NCBI GenBank assembly: GCA_036936605.1
Contig: JAUPFV010000005.1
Location: 1,539,670 to 1,603,669, forward strand
Direction: 5' to 3'
Source of the DNA: Limnanthes douglasii subsp. nivea
Lineage: Eukaryota > Streptophyta > Magnoliopsida > Brassicales > Limnanthaceae
Length of the DNA stretch: 64,000 nucleotides
This document shows positions 1 through 11,640 of this stretch, piece by piece. The notes under the pieces are model-generated. The model was not told the origin of the DNA. It made no database searches and saw only the letters and a program-made list of their open reading frames with translations. The position numbers were made by a program, and so were the translations under genes. How positions within the stretch are numbered: the stretch's first letter is position 1; each line of letters starts with the position of its first letter.

Positions 1-640
1 TTGATTTTTTAAAAAAATAAAATTTCACCAGTTGCAAGATTCGTTCAGAAATTACAAGCAATTCGCATCTTGAGAATTGTACCAGTTTTTTTTTCATACC
101 AGTTTTTTTTAATCGTTCAGAAATCCTGAGAGTTGCAAGCAATTCACATCTTATCATGAGAATCGTTCAGAAATTTGGAAGCAATTCGCATCTTATCATG
201 AGAATCGTTTAGAAATTGCAAGCAATTCGCATCTTATCATGAGAATCGTTTAGAAATTGCAAGCAATTCGCATCTTATCATGAGAATCGTTCAGAAATTG
301 CAATCAATTCGCATCCTGAGAATTTGCAAGCAATTCGCATCTTGAGAATTGTACCAATTTTTTTTGAATCGTTCAGAAATCCTGAGAGTTGCAAGCAATT
401 CGCATCTTATCATGAGAATCGTTCAGAAATTTGCAAGCAATTCGCATCTTATCATGTGAATCGTTCAGAAATTGCAAGCAATTCGCATCTTATCATGAGA
501 ATCATTCAGAAATTGCAAGCAATTCGCATCTTATCATGAGAATCGTTCAGAATTTGCAAGCAATTCGCATCCTCAGAATTTGCAAGCAATTCGCATCTTG
601 AGAACTATACCAGTTTTTTTTTTTTTACCAGCATGCGCCT
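1..640. repeat. 41-bp tandem array built on AATTCGCA half-sites
   Basis: A unit of about 41 bp repeats with little change: AATTCGCA starts at 183, 224, 265 and 306, and again near 397, 439, 480, 521 and 562. Each full unit has AATTCGCA, then TCTTATCA, then TGAGAATCG, then a GTTCAGAAATTGCAAGC linker. A longer period of about 256-273 bp is marked by CTTGAGAATTGTACCA near 68, 341 and 597, each followed by a T-run. The half-site and 8-nt spacing match the palindromes of the MULE at 53.6-64 kb. There are no unique spacers, so this is not CRISPR-like. The short reading frames here are by-products of the repeat. Confidence 0.9.
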
Positions 641-745
641 ATATTTGGTCGGGGGTATTTTTGTCCAAATTTCAGTTCGAGGTACCAAGTGACACTATCC
701 AAAAAGCGGGTACCGCCGGGTAATAACATAGTTGAGAAGGTATTT
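641..745. other. possible end of an element related to the right-hand MULE
   Basis: This is less AT-rich than its surroundings and carries GGTACCAAGTGACACTATCC followed by GCGGGTACC. The layout loosely resembles the reverse complement of the MULE left end at 53597, which has GGGTAGTAAGTGACAATTG then GGGTAC. It also sits just outside the AATTCGCA array. No matching second end or target duplication is visible, so this is a weak inference. Confidence 0.25.
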
Positions 746-817
746 ACCGCTACTTTTCTCTTTATTTAATATCTACCTAATATTAAATAAAATACCTTAA
801 ATATATAAATATAATCA

Positions 818-1424
818 AACATATCAAAATCATATTACAATTATATTATTTAGAATATAATTGTTTTGATTATAGAATTTCGATTAAAATAATATAATAT
901 TTAAATTAAAATACAATAAATAGCATAATTAACTCGTTTATATTGTACATATATCAATGATTGAAATCAGACTCAATTAATTAACAATTACAAATTAATT
1001 TTAAATAATATTATAAAATAATTTGATAAACCGTGCTTAAATGGGTTTTCGGTTGGGTAACCTACTGGATAACGTGCAAAACTGATCTGTTATACCTGCA
1101 ACCCGGCAGACCTGCAACCCGACAGAAGTGTATAAAGAGTAACCCAGTATAATTGCAAACCGGTAAACCTGCAACCCGCGATAAATTTTTAAATCGTTCT
1201 GATAGGTCCCGGGTTGAGCAGTTTGCCACCGCTACTGTCTTGTGTGGTTGTTTAAAAGCTGGGTCAGAATCTCGTCGAGGCCTAACACTATCTTGGCCCG
1301 ATCAATGAAAGCAAGTCACAAGCATTAAATAAAATTGTTACACCAGATAACAATATCTCAACAGATTTATAAGTTATTACATATTCTAACTATCCTTTGA
1401 CAAACGGTAAATACTTATAAATAC
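818..1424. repeat. dispersed 0.6-kb repeat, copy 1
   Basis: This stretch is nearly identical to 5666-6281. Both run from ATCAAAATCATATTACAATT to TACTTATAAATACAAATA. Both contain several CCTGCAACCCG motifs and the block AGGCCTAACACTATCTTG. No coding homology is apparent. In this copy the TATCTAGCAAT array follows directly, while copy 2 continues into unrelated DNA, so 1424/1425 is a recombination or insertion junction. Confidence 0.85.
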
Positions 1425-2955
1425 AAATATCTAGCAATGTGGCATCATAAACTTAATTTCAATGCAACTACAAATGATGTTGCATCTATCAATTTCGTTA
1501 TACTGTATCTAGCAAGGTTCAGATGTTGTATCTAGCAATATCGTTGTAAGGTATCTAGCAATGATATGCGGCTATATCTATCGACCTCGTTACAACCCAT
1601 CTACCATTGGTTTGATGCTGAATCTATCAAAGTCATTATACTGTATCTAGCAATGTTCACATACTGTATCTACAAACCTCGTTACAACCCATCTAGAAAT
1701 ATTTTGATGTTGTATCTATCAAAGTCGTTATAATGTATCTAGCAATGTTCAGATGTTGTATCTAGCAATATCGTTATAAGGTATCTAGCAATGATCTACG
1801 GCTGTATCTATCAACCTCGTTATAACCCATCTACCATTGTTTTGAGGCTGCTTATGACGTCCATGTACTTCATGTTAGTGGAATATTCATGTCTGGAAAA
1901 TGTTGTATCTAGCAACTTCATATATACGTATCTAGCAATCTTTTTGTAAGCTTACTATCGCAGAGGTATTACACAGTATCTAGCAATAAGGCATGAGAAC
2001 CTTAATTTCAATGCAACTACAAATGATGCTGCATCTATCAAAGTCGTTATACTGTATCTAGCAATGTTCAGATGTTGTATCTAGCAATATCGTTATAAGG
2101 TATCTAGCAATGATATGCGGCTCTATCTATCAACCTTGTTAAAAACCATCTACCATTGTTTTGATGCTGAATCTATCAAAGTAGTTATACTGTATCTAGC
2201 AATGTTCACATGGTATATCTAGCAACCTCGTTACAACCCATCTAGCAATATTTTGATGTTCTCGTTACAACCCATCTACCATTTTTTATGCTTATTAGGA
2301 TGTCCATGTACATCATGTTAGTGGAATGTTCATGTTTTGAAAATGATGTATCTAGCAACTTCATATACACGTATCTAGCAATCTCATTGTAGACTTACAA
2401 TCGTAGAGATATTACACTGTATCTAGCAATGTGGCATCAGAAACTTAATTTCAATGCAACTACAATTGATGCTGCATCTATCAAAGTCGTTATACTGTAT
2501 CTAGCAATGTTCAGATGTTGTATCTAGCAATATCGTTATAAGGTATCTAGCAATGATATGCGGCTGTATCTATCAACCTCGTTACAACCCACCTACCATT
2601 GTTTTTATGCTGAATCTATCAAAGTAGTTATACTGTATCTAGCAATGTTCACATGCTGTATCTAGCAACCCCGTTACAACCCATCTAGCAATCTTTTGAT
2701 GTTCTCGTTACAACCCATCTACCATTTTTATGCTGATTAAGACCTCCATGTACATCATGTTAGTGGAATGTTCATGTCTGGAAAATGCTGTATCTAGCAA
2801 CTTCATATACACGTATCTAGCAATCTCATTGTAGACTTATAATCGCAAAGATATTACACTGTATCTAGCAATGTGGTATCATAAACTTAATTTCAATGCA
2901 ACTACAAATGATGTTGCATCTATCAAAGTCGGTATACTGTATCTAGCAAAAAATA
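1425..2955. repeat. TATCTAGCAAT-rich array 1
   Basis: The 11-12-bp word TATCTAGCAAT recurs every 20-60 bp, mixed with CATCTATCAA and ACAACCCATCTA. A higher-order unit begins with GGCATCATAAACTTAATTTC near 1439, 1988, 2431 and 2873, giving periods of about 549, 443 and 442 bp. The last two spacings recur exactly in array 2. All visible copies of the word lie in the same orientation. It could be a subterminal repeat block of a DNA transposon or a minor satellite; no protein is encoded. Confidence 0.92.
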
Positions 2956-3027
2956 CCCATCTACCCATTTTTGGGTACTTAGATACTAATAGGTTTGGCC
3001 AAAAGATACTTAGTGTGTCATTTCCCA
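2956..3027. other. candidate terminus of the array-bearing element, copy 1
   Basis: The array gives way to about 60 bp shared with 15595-15655. The segment starts at ATTTTTGGGTACT, passes through GGTTTGGCCAAAAG and ends with AGTGTGTCATTTCCC. Read inward from 3027 on the minus strand it starts GGGAAATGACACACTAAG. The MULE at 53597 also begins GGGAAAT. That makes it a plausible terminal sequence, but no partner end or target duplication is seen. Confidence 0.35.
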
Positions 3028-4921
3028 TATTATAATTATAACTTTATTTTTTTTTTTATGTTATTCAACTTTTGTATAATATTTATTTTTATTCTCACCA
3101 TATAATTGTTAGATTTAGAAAAGAATTATGTAACCAGGTGCTAAAATTAGCTACATAAATATTGTATGAATCAATTATTGTTAGGATAATAATTGACAGC
3201 TAATATATGTTTGAAAAAGTTTAAATTAAATTAAATATTTACTTCACATAAGTAATATATATTTATTAGGTTCATAATAGTTGTTAAAACCTTCACAATC
3301 TTAAAATTAAACATCTTAAAATAAAACATTCAAATACAGATTTGGTATATATAAAATTTAAAATATGGGTTTGACAATAAATATTAGTTTAGAGGATAAT
3401 TAACCTAAAATTATTGAAGGTATTATTTTCATTATTTATTTGATATTATGTTTTTAATCATTAATAAATAGTTTTATTAATTATATTTTTTAAATGAAAA
3501 ATAATAAATATTATATATTTGACTTTTTTAATTAAAAAAAATTTAATTACTGAATATTTTGAGAGTACAAATCTTCGCCTCAAAACATTTAAAATATATT
3601 TAAACCCCTAAGAATGAGACAAAGTATAAAAAGAGTCCCATCAAAACAAATGTACAACTATACAAAAGTAAGAACCATAATTTTTTAAGATTTTCAATTT
3701 CTTAAGCCTTCAACAAATCTTATCTTCAAGACTCCCAATTAACCAACATGGAGCTCTATTTATTCCAAAATAAATCTTTTGATAAATCCATATCATCTTT
3801 AAATACCACCATTTGTTTTGCTAATCTGAATAGACTAACAAATTAAAAACATCTTTACAAAACAACCTGATTCGAAATTATTCCGAATTTCAATTAATAT
3901 AACGGATCCCCAAACTTTCGAATAAAAACTATGGTTAACAGCTGATTTGGAAATTGGAACTGAGAAAAACTGAGTTTTTTCTTGCATCTTAGAGTCCATT
4001 TAGCAAATCAATCGGCTGCTTAATTATGGACTCTCGATATATGTTTGATACTCATATCCGAAGTAATTAGATTCTTGCAAATAGAGAGTAACGGAGTAAG
4101 GTACTAGGATGATTTGTCACTAGCAAGATAGTTAATCAACAATAAACAGTTTGATTCTATGTAAACTTTACTTCAATTATTTTTCTTACAGATTAGAAGC
4201 CCTTCTAGTAAATCTCTGGATTCAGCAAAAAAGGGAGTTAATTTTCCAAATGTGTTGGTTGAACCATAAATTATTTCTCCCATGCTGTCTCTGAAGATAA
4301 AAGCTCCGCTGGATTCTCCATTCCCGAGACACGCCTCATCAATGTTCATTTTAATTCGATTTTCAGTTGGAGCCTTCCAATTGAGGTACATAGGTTTATT
4401 AATGGTGTTACCAATCGACATGCAACCTATTATGAACCCTAAATTTTTAACATAAGACTCGTGCTTTATAGAGAAAACATTAGCGATGTCCAAGGAAACT
4501 AATATACGATTAATATTGTTGATTTAAGTGAACAGAGAATCATAGTTTCCTTTAAATTGACATCGAGGAGCCAATTGGTGTTGTGGTCTAGAATTGGATG
4601 ATGATTATAACAGTCATCAGCCCAAAAGTCGATATATCATTTCCCCAATTTGACAGACACCTCGGTCTCGGCTGGTCATTCTGAAGAATCATGTTAAGTC
4701 GCTGACTTTTTAACCGCATAGGTTTTTAATCATCCATGTGAGACATACTCAATCTCTTCCGCGTCGCTTAACATAAGATTCGTGTTTTTAACTGTGTTCA
4801 ACATTTTAATAATTGTTTTGTCTTAACGATAATAAAAATTAAAATTCTCGATTTATCGCACACATTACCAATTAATGTCGATAAATTTGTATCGCGAGAA
4901 CTATCCAAACCGGAGATCGAT
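3028..4921. repeat. duplicated LINE-bearing flank, copy 1
   Basis: This segment is collinear with 15651-18164, with only scattered substitutions and small indels. Copy 2 has about 690 extra bp (17207-17895) at the point matching 4648-4654. About 3030-3980 is AT-rich with no coding signal. About 3990-4560 holds a LINE RNase H remnant on the minus strand. Because the flank and array are duplicated together, the whole locus was probably duplicated. Confidence 0.88.
3990..4560 (-). pseudogene. LINE RNase H domain remnant, copy 1
   Basis: An open stretch of 106 codons at 4173-4493 has the signature of the RNase H domain (RVT_3 type) at the C-terminus of plant L1-type LINE polyproteins. In order it shows WKAPTENRIKMNIDEAC, GAFIFRDSMGEIIYG and an FAESRDLLEGL segment. 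These match the usual lysine-asparagine-aspartate strand, the RD-x-x-G turn and the AE helix. Such a domain would remove RNA from RNA:DNA hybrids during retrotransposition. Recognisable but stop-ridden sequence continues downstream to about 3990. No reverse transcriptase is attached in this copy, and copy 2 is at 16480-17060. Confidence 0.75.
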
Positions 4922-5297
4922 ATTAGTATAGAGGAGTTAATTATTAAGATTGATGAAAAATAAGTAATGTAAATAGTGGAGAAGTAAAACAATGGATAAA
5001 AATCAGAAAGTATGTTAGGTTTATTGATTAAAGATGGACCTTTATCTATATGTCGTGTTGAAAAATAAATATATCCTACATATATAAAGAATAAAATATG
5101 TTACAAAATTGGAAAAGTGCAGAAGTAATATAAGTATAAATGTGTTTATGCTTAATCTTGACAAAAAATGAGTAATATAAAAAAAATGGAGAAGTAAAAG
5201 AGTGGGTAAAGATTGAAAGGTATGTGTTAGGTTTATTGATTAAAGGGAGGTCATGTTACAAATATAATATATCCCACATATATAAGAGATAAATAAA
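4922..5297. repeat. AT-rich tandem duplication of about 210 bp
   Basis: Two similar blocks follow one another, at about 4955-5095 and about 5165-5290. Each contains AGTAAAA, GTTAGGTTTATTGATTAAAG and a CCTACATATATAA or CCCACATATATAA word. No gene is seen. The second block runs directly into a half copy of the inverted-repeat transposon described at 24111. Confidence 0.6.
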
Positions 5298-5436
5298 GAT
5301 ATTTCTCTAACCACAAAGATATTAAATTAATTACAACTTTGGCTTACTTTAATTATATATTTACATGTTTAGATAAGATTTAGAAACTCTTTGCTTCGAG
5401 CTAGACTAATTACACCATTATCAACTAATATAATAA
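5298..5436. mobile_element. half copy of an inverted-repeat MITE
   Basis: It starts with GATATTTCTCTAACCAC and includes TTTACATGTTTAGATAAG and AGACTAATTACACCATTATC. This matches one arm of the 272-bp element at 24111-24382. Only one arm is present, so it is truncated. Confidence 0.6.
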
Positions 5437-5665
5437 AAAGAATAAACCGAATGGTATATTTAAACGACGAAATTAAACATTTTATAAAAAAGTTAGGTGT
5501 ATGATCGCTGAAATATCCTTATTAGTTTTCCAATGGGGAGAAAAAAATAAGTTTTTAGCATATCTTGTAAAGAAAATTCATACTAAAGCAACAACTAAGA
5601 CACTATATGAGTAGTTTGTTGGCAGAAAACATGATCCCCTAAATAAATATAAGGTGGAATGCATT

Positions 5666-6281
5666 TATCAAAATCATATTACAATTATATTATTTAGAAT
5701 ATAATTGTTTTGATTATAGAATTTCGATTAAAATAATATAATATTTAAATTAAAATACAATAAATAGCATAATTAACTCGTTTATATTGTACATATATCA
5801 ATTATTGAAATTAGACTCAATTAATTAACAATTATAAATTAATTTTAAATAATATTATAAAATACTTTGATAAACCGTGCTTAAATGGGTTTTCGGTTGG
5901 GTAACCTACCGGATAATTTGCAAAACTGACCTGTTATACCTGCAACCCGACAGACCTGCAACCCGACAGAAGTATATAAACAGTAACCCAATATAACTGC
6001 ACACCGGTAAACCTGCAACCCGCCATAAATTTTTAAATCGTTCTGACAGGTCCCGGTTGAGCAGTTTGCCACCGCTACTATCTTGTCTTGTGTGGGTTGT
6101 TTAAAAGCTGGGTCAGAATCTCGTCGAGGCCTAACACTATCTTGCCCCGATCAATGAAGGCAAGTCACAAGCATTAAATAAAATTGTTACACCAGATAAC
6201 AATATCTCAACAGATTTATAAGTTATTACACATTCTAACTATCCTTTGACAAACGGTAAATACTTATAAATACAAATATAA
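5666..6281. repeat. dispersed 0.6-kb repeat, copy 2
   Basis: This is the second copy of 818-1424, with a few substitutions and a short insertion around 6085. It is not followed by the TATCTAGCAAT array, which shows that the array is separable from this repeat. No coding content is recognised. Confidence 0.85.
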
Positions 6282-7540
6282 ATTTAGTAATAGAACCCAT
6301 AAGAACAGTTTTACAAATTTTGATCTCTCTACCTTCTTCTTCAGTTGATGTAATCGCGAATTTGATACAGAGATGAACCTTCTAATATAAAAAATAAACT
6401 GATTATATATATAGAAAAGATGTGATTGGCTTATTTTACGGGAATTTTCAAAGGGATGAAATAGTAAGTAATAAAATAGAAGGGTAGTGAACCGGACTAA
6501 AAAATGTAAGAAACTTAATTGACAAAAAGTTGTGATATTCGATCGTCTTGTAGATAATTCAAGGAGCATATGACATGTATTAACACCATTAAAAGTACTA
6601 AAACAACAAAGACACCTACCAATTCATCCACTAATATATTTTTGATGTTTAACCACAGTTAAGTGATCCTTTTCAGAAAATCGTCTAAACCAAAATTAGG
6701 TACAGCATTCTGAAATTCCCTATATGTTGGGTTACGATTTCATAAAATATTATTCATCAATGGAGGACAGAACATCCAAAATTGGCTACAAGGTCAGAAC
6801 ATAATTGACATTGATTAATATTTATATTAAATTGTGGAGATAAATTCTATTTATTCATATTTAATTTATTTTTTATATTTCTTGGAACCTTGAAACGATT
6901 TAAATTAATAGCTAAAACAGAAGTAACTATTTAAATTAAGCAATTTTATAATAAGAGGAATAAGACTGAGATTGTTGATTTAACCATCAATGGCAGAGAA
7001 GATGATAGATCTAGGAATTGTTCCACTTAACACGTATGCCAGACTTGTTGTCATTTGCCAAACAAGGTGCACTTTGTGTAACCCACCAAACACAGTTACG
7101 ACAATCATTAGTCCGACTTGTAGACATCGAACCACTGAAGTTTATTATCCCAGCTGAAACCGCAGAATACAAAAGTTTTACTACCACAAAAGTTTGATTA
7201 ATGTTTTCTAAAAGTTAGAGGCAAGGCTACAATTTATTTAAATGCTGATTTTGTTTAATATACTTGTTAACAGTTACCATCGTTGGAAGAGCTTCAGATG
7301 CACTAGCAATGCTATTGCTGGCAAACGCGTTTGACATACTTATTTTATTATGGATAATAATTAATAAAGCATATTCGATTTTAATACCAATTATTAATGA
7401 CAATTTTATAAGTGTCTAATTACTTTATTCGTACCCTAAAAGATTGAAACTTTAAAATATTAGCATTTGATAACTCAATATTACTTACTTGAGTTATATT
7501 ACTTAAACAGTACATAATTTTAAATCGATTATTGGAATTG
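6282..7540. other. AT-rich spacer without a recognised gene
   Basis: Short open frames exist, such as one at 6264-6569 on the minus strand, but their composition is that of chance AT-rich translation. About 7000-7140 is slightly more balanced in base composition, and I recognise nothing in it. Confidence 0.5.
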
Positions 7541-7960
7541 GAGAACATTGATATCAACATCAAGGATAATGATCAAGTTTTGTTTGTTTTGAGATAGTTA
7601 CCAAATTTCTATGAAAACTTTGTAGATACCATAATGTATGGTAAGGATAAGTTATCGCTAGTAGATGTCAAAAGGGGCGCTGAAATCAAATGAGTTGAGA
7701 CAGTTACAACCATACAATCGGTTGAAGGGGAAGGTCTTTTAACTAGGGGAAGATCTAGAAGCAAAGCGAGTTCTTTAAGAATGAAGAAAGAAGGTCCAAT
7801 TTAAAGTTATATAGCTCAAACTGTTATGAATGCGGTGTAAGGTCATTATAGGAGAGATTGTCAGACACTGAATGGTAAGAAGAGAAATCAAAACGAAAAT
7901 GTAGCAAACATTGTTGAAGGTGTGAACAATTTTTGTGACAGTGAAAACAGTTGTATATGA
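7541..7960 (+). pseudogene. copia gag remnant with zinc knuckle
   Basis: Around 7580-7690 the translation shows the copia gag (UBN2 type) end motif, with LPNFYENFVDTIMYGKD followed by LSLVDVKRG. Around 7825-7865 lie the residues of a CCHC knuckle (C-x2-C-x-x-x-HYRRDC) with one position disturbed by a stop. Gag would form the particle shell and the knuckle would bind RNA. Stops interrupt the frame several times. Confidence 0.7.
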
Positions 7961-8112
7961 GATGTATTGTCTCTAAGTTCAGACTGTGAGCAAAATCTTT
8001 AGGTACTCGGTATAGGTTATGGTGTACTTTTCCAAAGTCTCCAGGTTCTCTAATCAGCAGGGACGTGATGTTTAACCAGTTTTCTTCGATAGATAATAAA
8101 AAAGTAGGATAA

Positions 8113-9405
8113 ATGCTCGAATCAGGATTTATTGTGAGTAAACAGGTGGAGATTGAAGTAGAATCAGTTCCTAGGAGATCCAATAATTCTAGTGGTTTTG
8201 AGGTGAATCGAGAATCACGAGATGAAGCGTCAGCATCTGACGATGTTAACGATGATGCCCCGAAACCAGAACAACAACCTTATAACACGATATTGGACAT
8301 AAAAGAATAAATATTAGACTTTTGAAAATGTATTCAAATCTCGTTGCATATGTTTTGCGAGTTGCAGAAGAAGTTGAGATGTATGAACCTAGTAGTTATA
8401 GGGATGCTATAGCGAGTTTTGAGGCAGATCAATGGGATGGTGCTACGGGGGAAGATATTGAATTTCTTCATAAGAATCAAACATGGAAGCTTGTTGACTT
8501 CCCTAAAAGACAGAAGGTAGTAGGCAATAAATGGGTGTTCAAGAAAAAGGAAGTTAATCCATGGGGTGTGGCATCTCGATTCAAGGTAAGATTGGTCGCT
8601 AAGAGTTTTACTCTAAGGGAATGAATCGACTTTAATGAAGTGTTTTCTTTCAGTGGTGAAGCATAATTCGATTCGAGTTTTGTTAGCCATAGTAGTTTGG
8701 AAACATTTAGAACTTGAGCAGTTAGATGTGAAGATTGTGTTTCAACGTGGTGAATTGGAGGAGAGAATCTACATGATACAACCAAAGGGATTTATCGAAC
8801 CTAATATGGATGACAAGGTTTATCTGCAGAACAAGTTAGTGCATGGTTTAAGACAGTTACCAAAATAATGGTACAAACGTTTGGATACATTCATAATGTT
8901 AAAAGGTTTCAGGAGGAGTCCATATAACAGGTGTGTGTATCATCAAAAAATGTCAGTTGATTATTATGTTTATTTGTTTTTATATGTGGATGATATGCTT
9001 ATTGGTGCTTGTAGTATGTCACACATTGTGCATATAAAGAAGCAACTTTGTGCCAAGTTTGATATGAAGGATCTGGGTAAAGCAAATAAGATTCTTGGTA
9101 TGGAGATTATTAGGAACATACATGTATGATCATTACACTTGTCTTAATGAATCTACATTGAGAAATTTCTACAACGGCTCAACATGCTTGACGTTAAGGC
9201 AGTTAGTATCCCATTTGCCGCTCATTTCAAGTTGTCTGCAGTAGGAGGGCCCAAGGACGATGTTAAGTTGGAACAAATGTTGAAGGTTCCATATTCAAGT
9301 GCAGTTGGTAGTATAATGTATGCTATGATATACATACGTTTCGATACTTCACATGCGGTTAGTATAGTTAGTAGGTACATGAGGTATCCTAAGAAAGAAC
9401 ACTAA
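8113..9405 (+). pseudogene. copia reverse transcriptase remnant
   Basis: Four consecutive open pieces (8322-8624, 8635-8868, 8881-9129, 9184-9405) give the RVT_2 domain in order. The first has EPSSYRDAI, NQTWKLVDFPKRQKVVGNKW and FKVRLVAKSFT. The second has LELEQLDVKIVFQRGELEERI. The third has CVYHQKMSVDYYVYLFLYVDD, in which YVDD is the catalytic motif, and FDMKDLGKANKILGMEI. The fourth has VPYSSAVGSIMYAMI. Stops or one-base shifts separate the pieces, at 8624, 8868 and 9129 for example. The domain copied element RNA into DNA; this copy cannot. Confidence 0.85.
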
Positions 9406-9880
9406 CATAAAGTGAAATAGATATTTTGGTATCTTAAGAATACAGTGAACGTTGGCTTAACTTTTAGAAAAACTAATATTGGTGGATCCTTGAATGATAT
9501 TGCAGTATCAGTGGTTGGTTTTTTATTTAATCTGATTTTGTACGTGATATGGATACAAGGAGATCTCTGACATGAGACATATTTACTTTATATGAGAGTG
9601 TGATCATTTGGAAACAACAATTGAAACCTATTGTATCTTTGTCTACAACAGAGGTAAAGTATATGGAGGTACAAGAAGCAGTTAAAACGGCAATATGGTC
9701 GTAAGGTTTGGTGGTAGTTCTAGGCTTGAAGAAGATTACTATAAAAATGTTCTATGACAGTCAAAGTTCATACACCTTACAGAGAACCAGATGTACCACA
9801 AGATTACAAAGCATATAGATATCAGGTGTCATGTTATTCGTGATATAATATCAAAGATAATTATTTATGTGAAAAAAATG
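9406..9880 (+). pseudogene. copia RNase H remnant
   Basis: Translation in shifting frames gives VNVGLTFRK, GGSLNDIAVSVVGF, DTRRSLT and, near the end, a KHIDIRCHVI-like segment. These are the usual RNase H blocks that follow copia reverse transcriptase. Several stops and at least two frameshifts are present. Confidence 0.65.
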
Positions 9881-9984
9881 TATACACATGATAATTCATA
9901 AAATATAATGACCAATGCAGTATAAGTTTGAAAGTTTAGAGAGTGCCTAAACTGTATTGGTGTTTGCATCATCAACTGAATTCC

Positions 9985-10400
9985 TTAGGATCATTTGCTG
10001 AGTCAGAAGAATAGAAATTTCTTTGTTGATAGTGAAGAAAGAGTATTCGCCTCAAGAGGATGATTTGTTGATGGTGAAGAAATAATATTCCACATTCAAC
10101 ATATAACATATTTGTTTGGCAATAAATATTGTTTGTCATGTTGCTTGTTAAGTAGTTTGCATGTTAAGTATGAGTTGAATAATGTCGTTAACATATTTGT
10201 GTATATGATCCCATTAAGGATATTGTCTAGTAAGTTTATTTATTCCCTATAAATAGATTACTCGGACTACACAAAAAATAATATGAAAATATGTAATCCT
10301 TTTCCTATCATATTAAAAAAATATCTATGGCTGAGCCCGTAGACGTAGACAATTTTCGAACCACGTTAAATCTTGTGTTTTAATATGCTTTTTATTTTGT
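9985..10400 (+). repeat. probable 3' LTR of the copia element
   Basis: Downstream of RNase H is a non-coding stretch with a TATA-like CTATAAATAG near 10250. It ends in a GAGCCCGTAGACGTAGAC ... GAACCACGTTAAATCTTG block near 10330-10375, a pattern common in the U5 part of plant copia LTRs. No second LTR is present for comparison, so the edges are approximate. Confidence 0.5.
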
Positions 10401-10439
10401 TATGTACTTGAGCATGGGTGATACATATCATAGTAAATC

Positions 10440-11105
10440 CTAAACTTTTTCATCTTTTCTTCGAAGGATTTTAAAGAGCCTATGATATCTTATATAAACT
10501 TGGAAGGGATGTCACTAAACTCCTCAATAGTCGTGGCCACTGTCATGAATTTTGATGACACAGATCTAAGTAATTTTTTAATTACATAGTTGTTCTCAAC
10601 ATTTACTCCAAGCGACCTTATCTTACCGACTATCATGGTCACCTTTTTCGTATACTCATCAGTGGATGCATTCTCAACCATGTTCATCTGTCTAGTTCTC
10701 TTTTTAATGCCTGAGTTTTGACTTTAACATCATTTTTGCTCCAACATGAGTCACTTTTAACGCATCACACACTCCTTTTCGAGTGTCTTTATCCATAATT
10801 TGATATAGTGTCTCTTCATTCAATCCTTAGTCGAGTACAATGAGTACAAGTTTGTCTCTTTGTGTCTCAACTGTTGACGCTGCTTCCCAAAATCCCTGAG
10901 TGCGCATGAGAATTTTCATCTGCATAACCCATACTTGGCAGTTTGTATTAGACTGTTTCGGGTACTGGAAGGATAAGGATTTCTCCCTCGGGCAAAATCT
11001 ACCTCAAGGAGCTCGTATATACATGCTCCCACTGCCTCTCATCACACTCGCGTAACTATCATCACATCTTAGCGTATGCGATATTGTGGTTCTGATACAT
11101 AATAT
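10440..11105 (-). pseudogene. copia gag remnant
   Basis: On the minus strand from about 11040 the translation reads CQVWVMQMKILMRTQGFWEA, then EETLYQIMDKDTRKGV, then ALKVTHVGAKMMLKSKL. The 65-codon piece at 10490-10687 then gives VTMIVGKIRSLGVNVENNYV and KKLLRSVSSKF. This is the copia gag (UBN2) domain in its normal order. Stops near 10710 and 10830 break it. The gag is cut off at about 10440, next to the plus-strand copia LTR, so two elements were joined tail to tail or one inserted into the other. Confidence 0.75.
11088..11099 (-). other. probable retrotransposon primer-binding site
   Basis: The minus strand reads TGTATCAGAACC just before the gag remnant. It closely matches TGGTATCAGAGC, the initiator-methionine tRNA site of copia elements. 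An LTR would be expected on the high-coordinate side. Confidence 0.5.
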
Positions 11106-11640
11106 TGGATGCTAATCCTTCTGAATCGTCTAAATGTAGGATTTAATCATTCTACTTCTTCTAGATGCACGTGTTAAACAAAATTTGTGTGTTTTTATTT
11201 TATTTTGGAAAACACATAAAACAAAGTTTTTTGAAATGGTTAATCTTTCATTTCATACTAAAATATCTTAGGTACAGCAAAGGAAAATAACTAAACATAA
11301 ACCAAAGAAAAGTATCTTTTATTTAACTTCTTCAAAGCAGTTTTTCTTATCTGATCACTAAAAGCTCTTCTTGAAGTTATTAGTTGTCACATGTCCTGAC
11401 GATATAATTTAATTTGAGATAAACATATCAAACAAGACATAGATGACTAGAACAAAAAAAATTGAATGAGTAGCTATTGAAGAACTCCTTTAAGCTTTGC
11501 TCTTGGAATAAATAAAAATTACATGTTTCCAAAATCTGTTCCACATTTCTAGAACTCCTTTAGTATTACTATCAATTTTTATAGTATTTCTACCAATGTC
11601 ATGTTATTCTAAAGTTTATAGGGAGATTTTGTCATTTTTA
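11106..11640. other. AT-rich spacer, possibly 5' LTR of the gag remnant
   Basis: The position next to the primer site suggests the LTR of the 10440-11105 element, but no second copy is available to prove it. No gene is seen. Confidence 0.3.

Larger units (their letters stand above)
7541..10400 (+). mobile_element. decayed Ty1/copia retrotransposon
   Basis: The order on the plus strand is gag, zinc knuckle, a missing protease-integrase section, reverse transcriptase, RNase H, then an LTR-like tail. The 5' LTR and the start of gag are absent. The distance from zinc knuckle (7850) to reverse transcriptase (8310) is far too short for protease plus integrase, so there is a large internal deletion. 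Stops and frameshifts occur about every 200-300 bp. It is therefore an old inactive copy. Confidence 0.85.

Noticed and set aside
1..640. CRISPR-like array
   Set aside because: Repeats are head to tail with no unique spacers, and this is a plant nuclear context.
6264..6569. A 101-codon membrane protein on the minus strand
   Set aside because: The Phe/Leu/Tyr composition is what AT-rich DNA gives by chance. No start context or homology.
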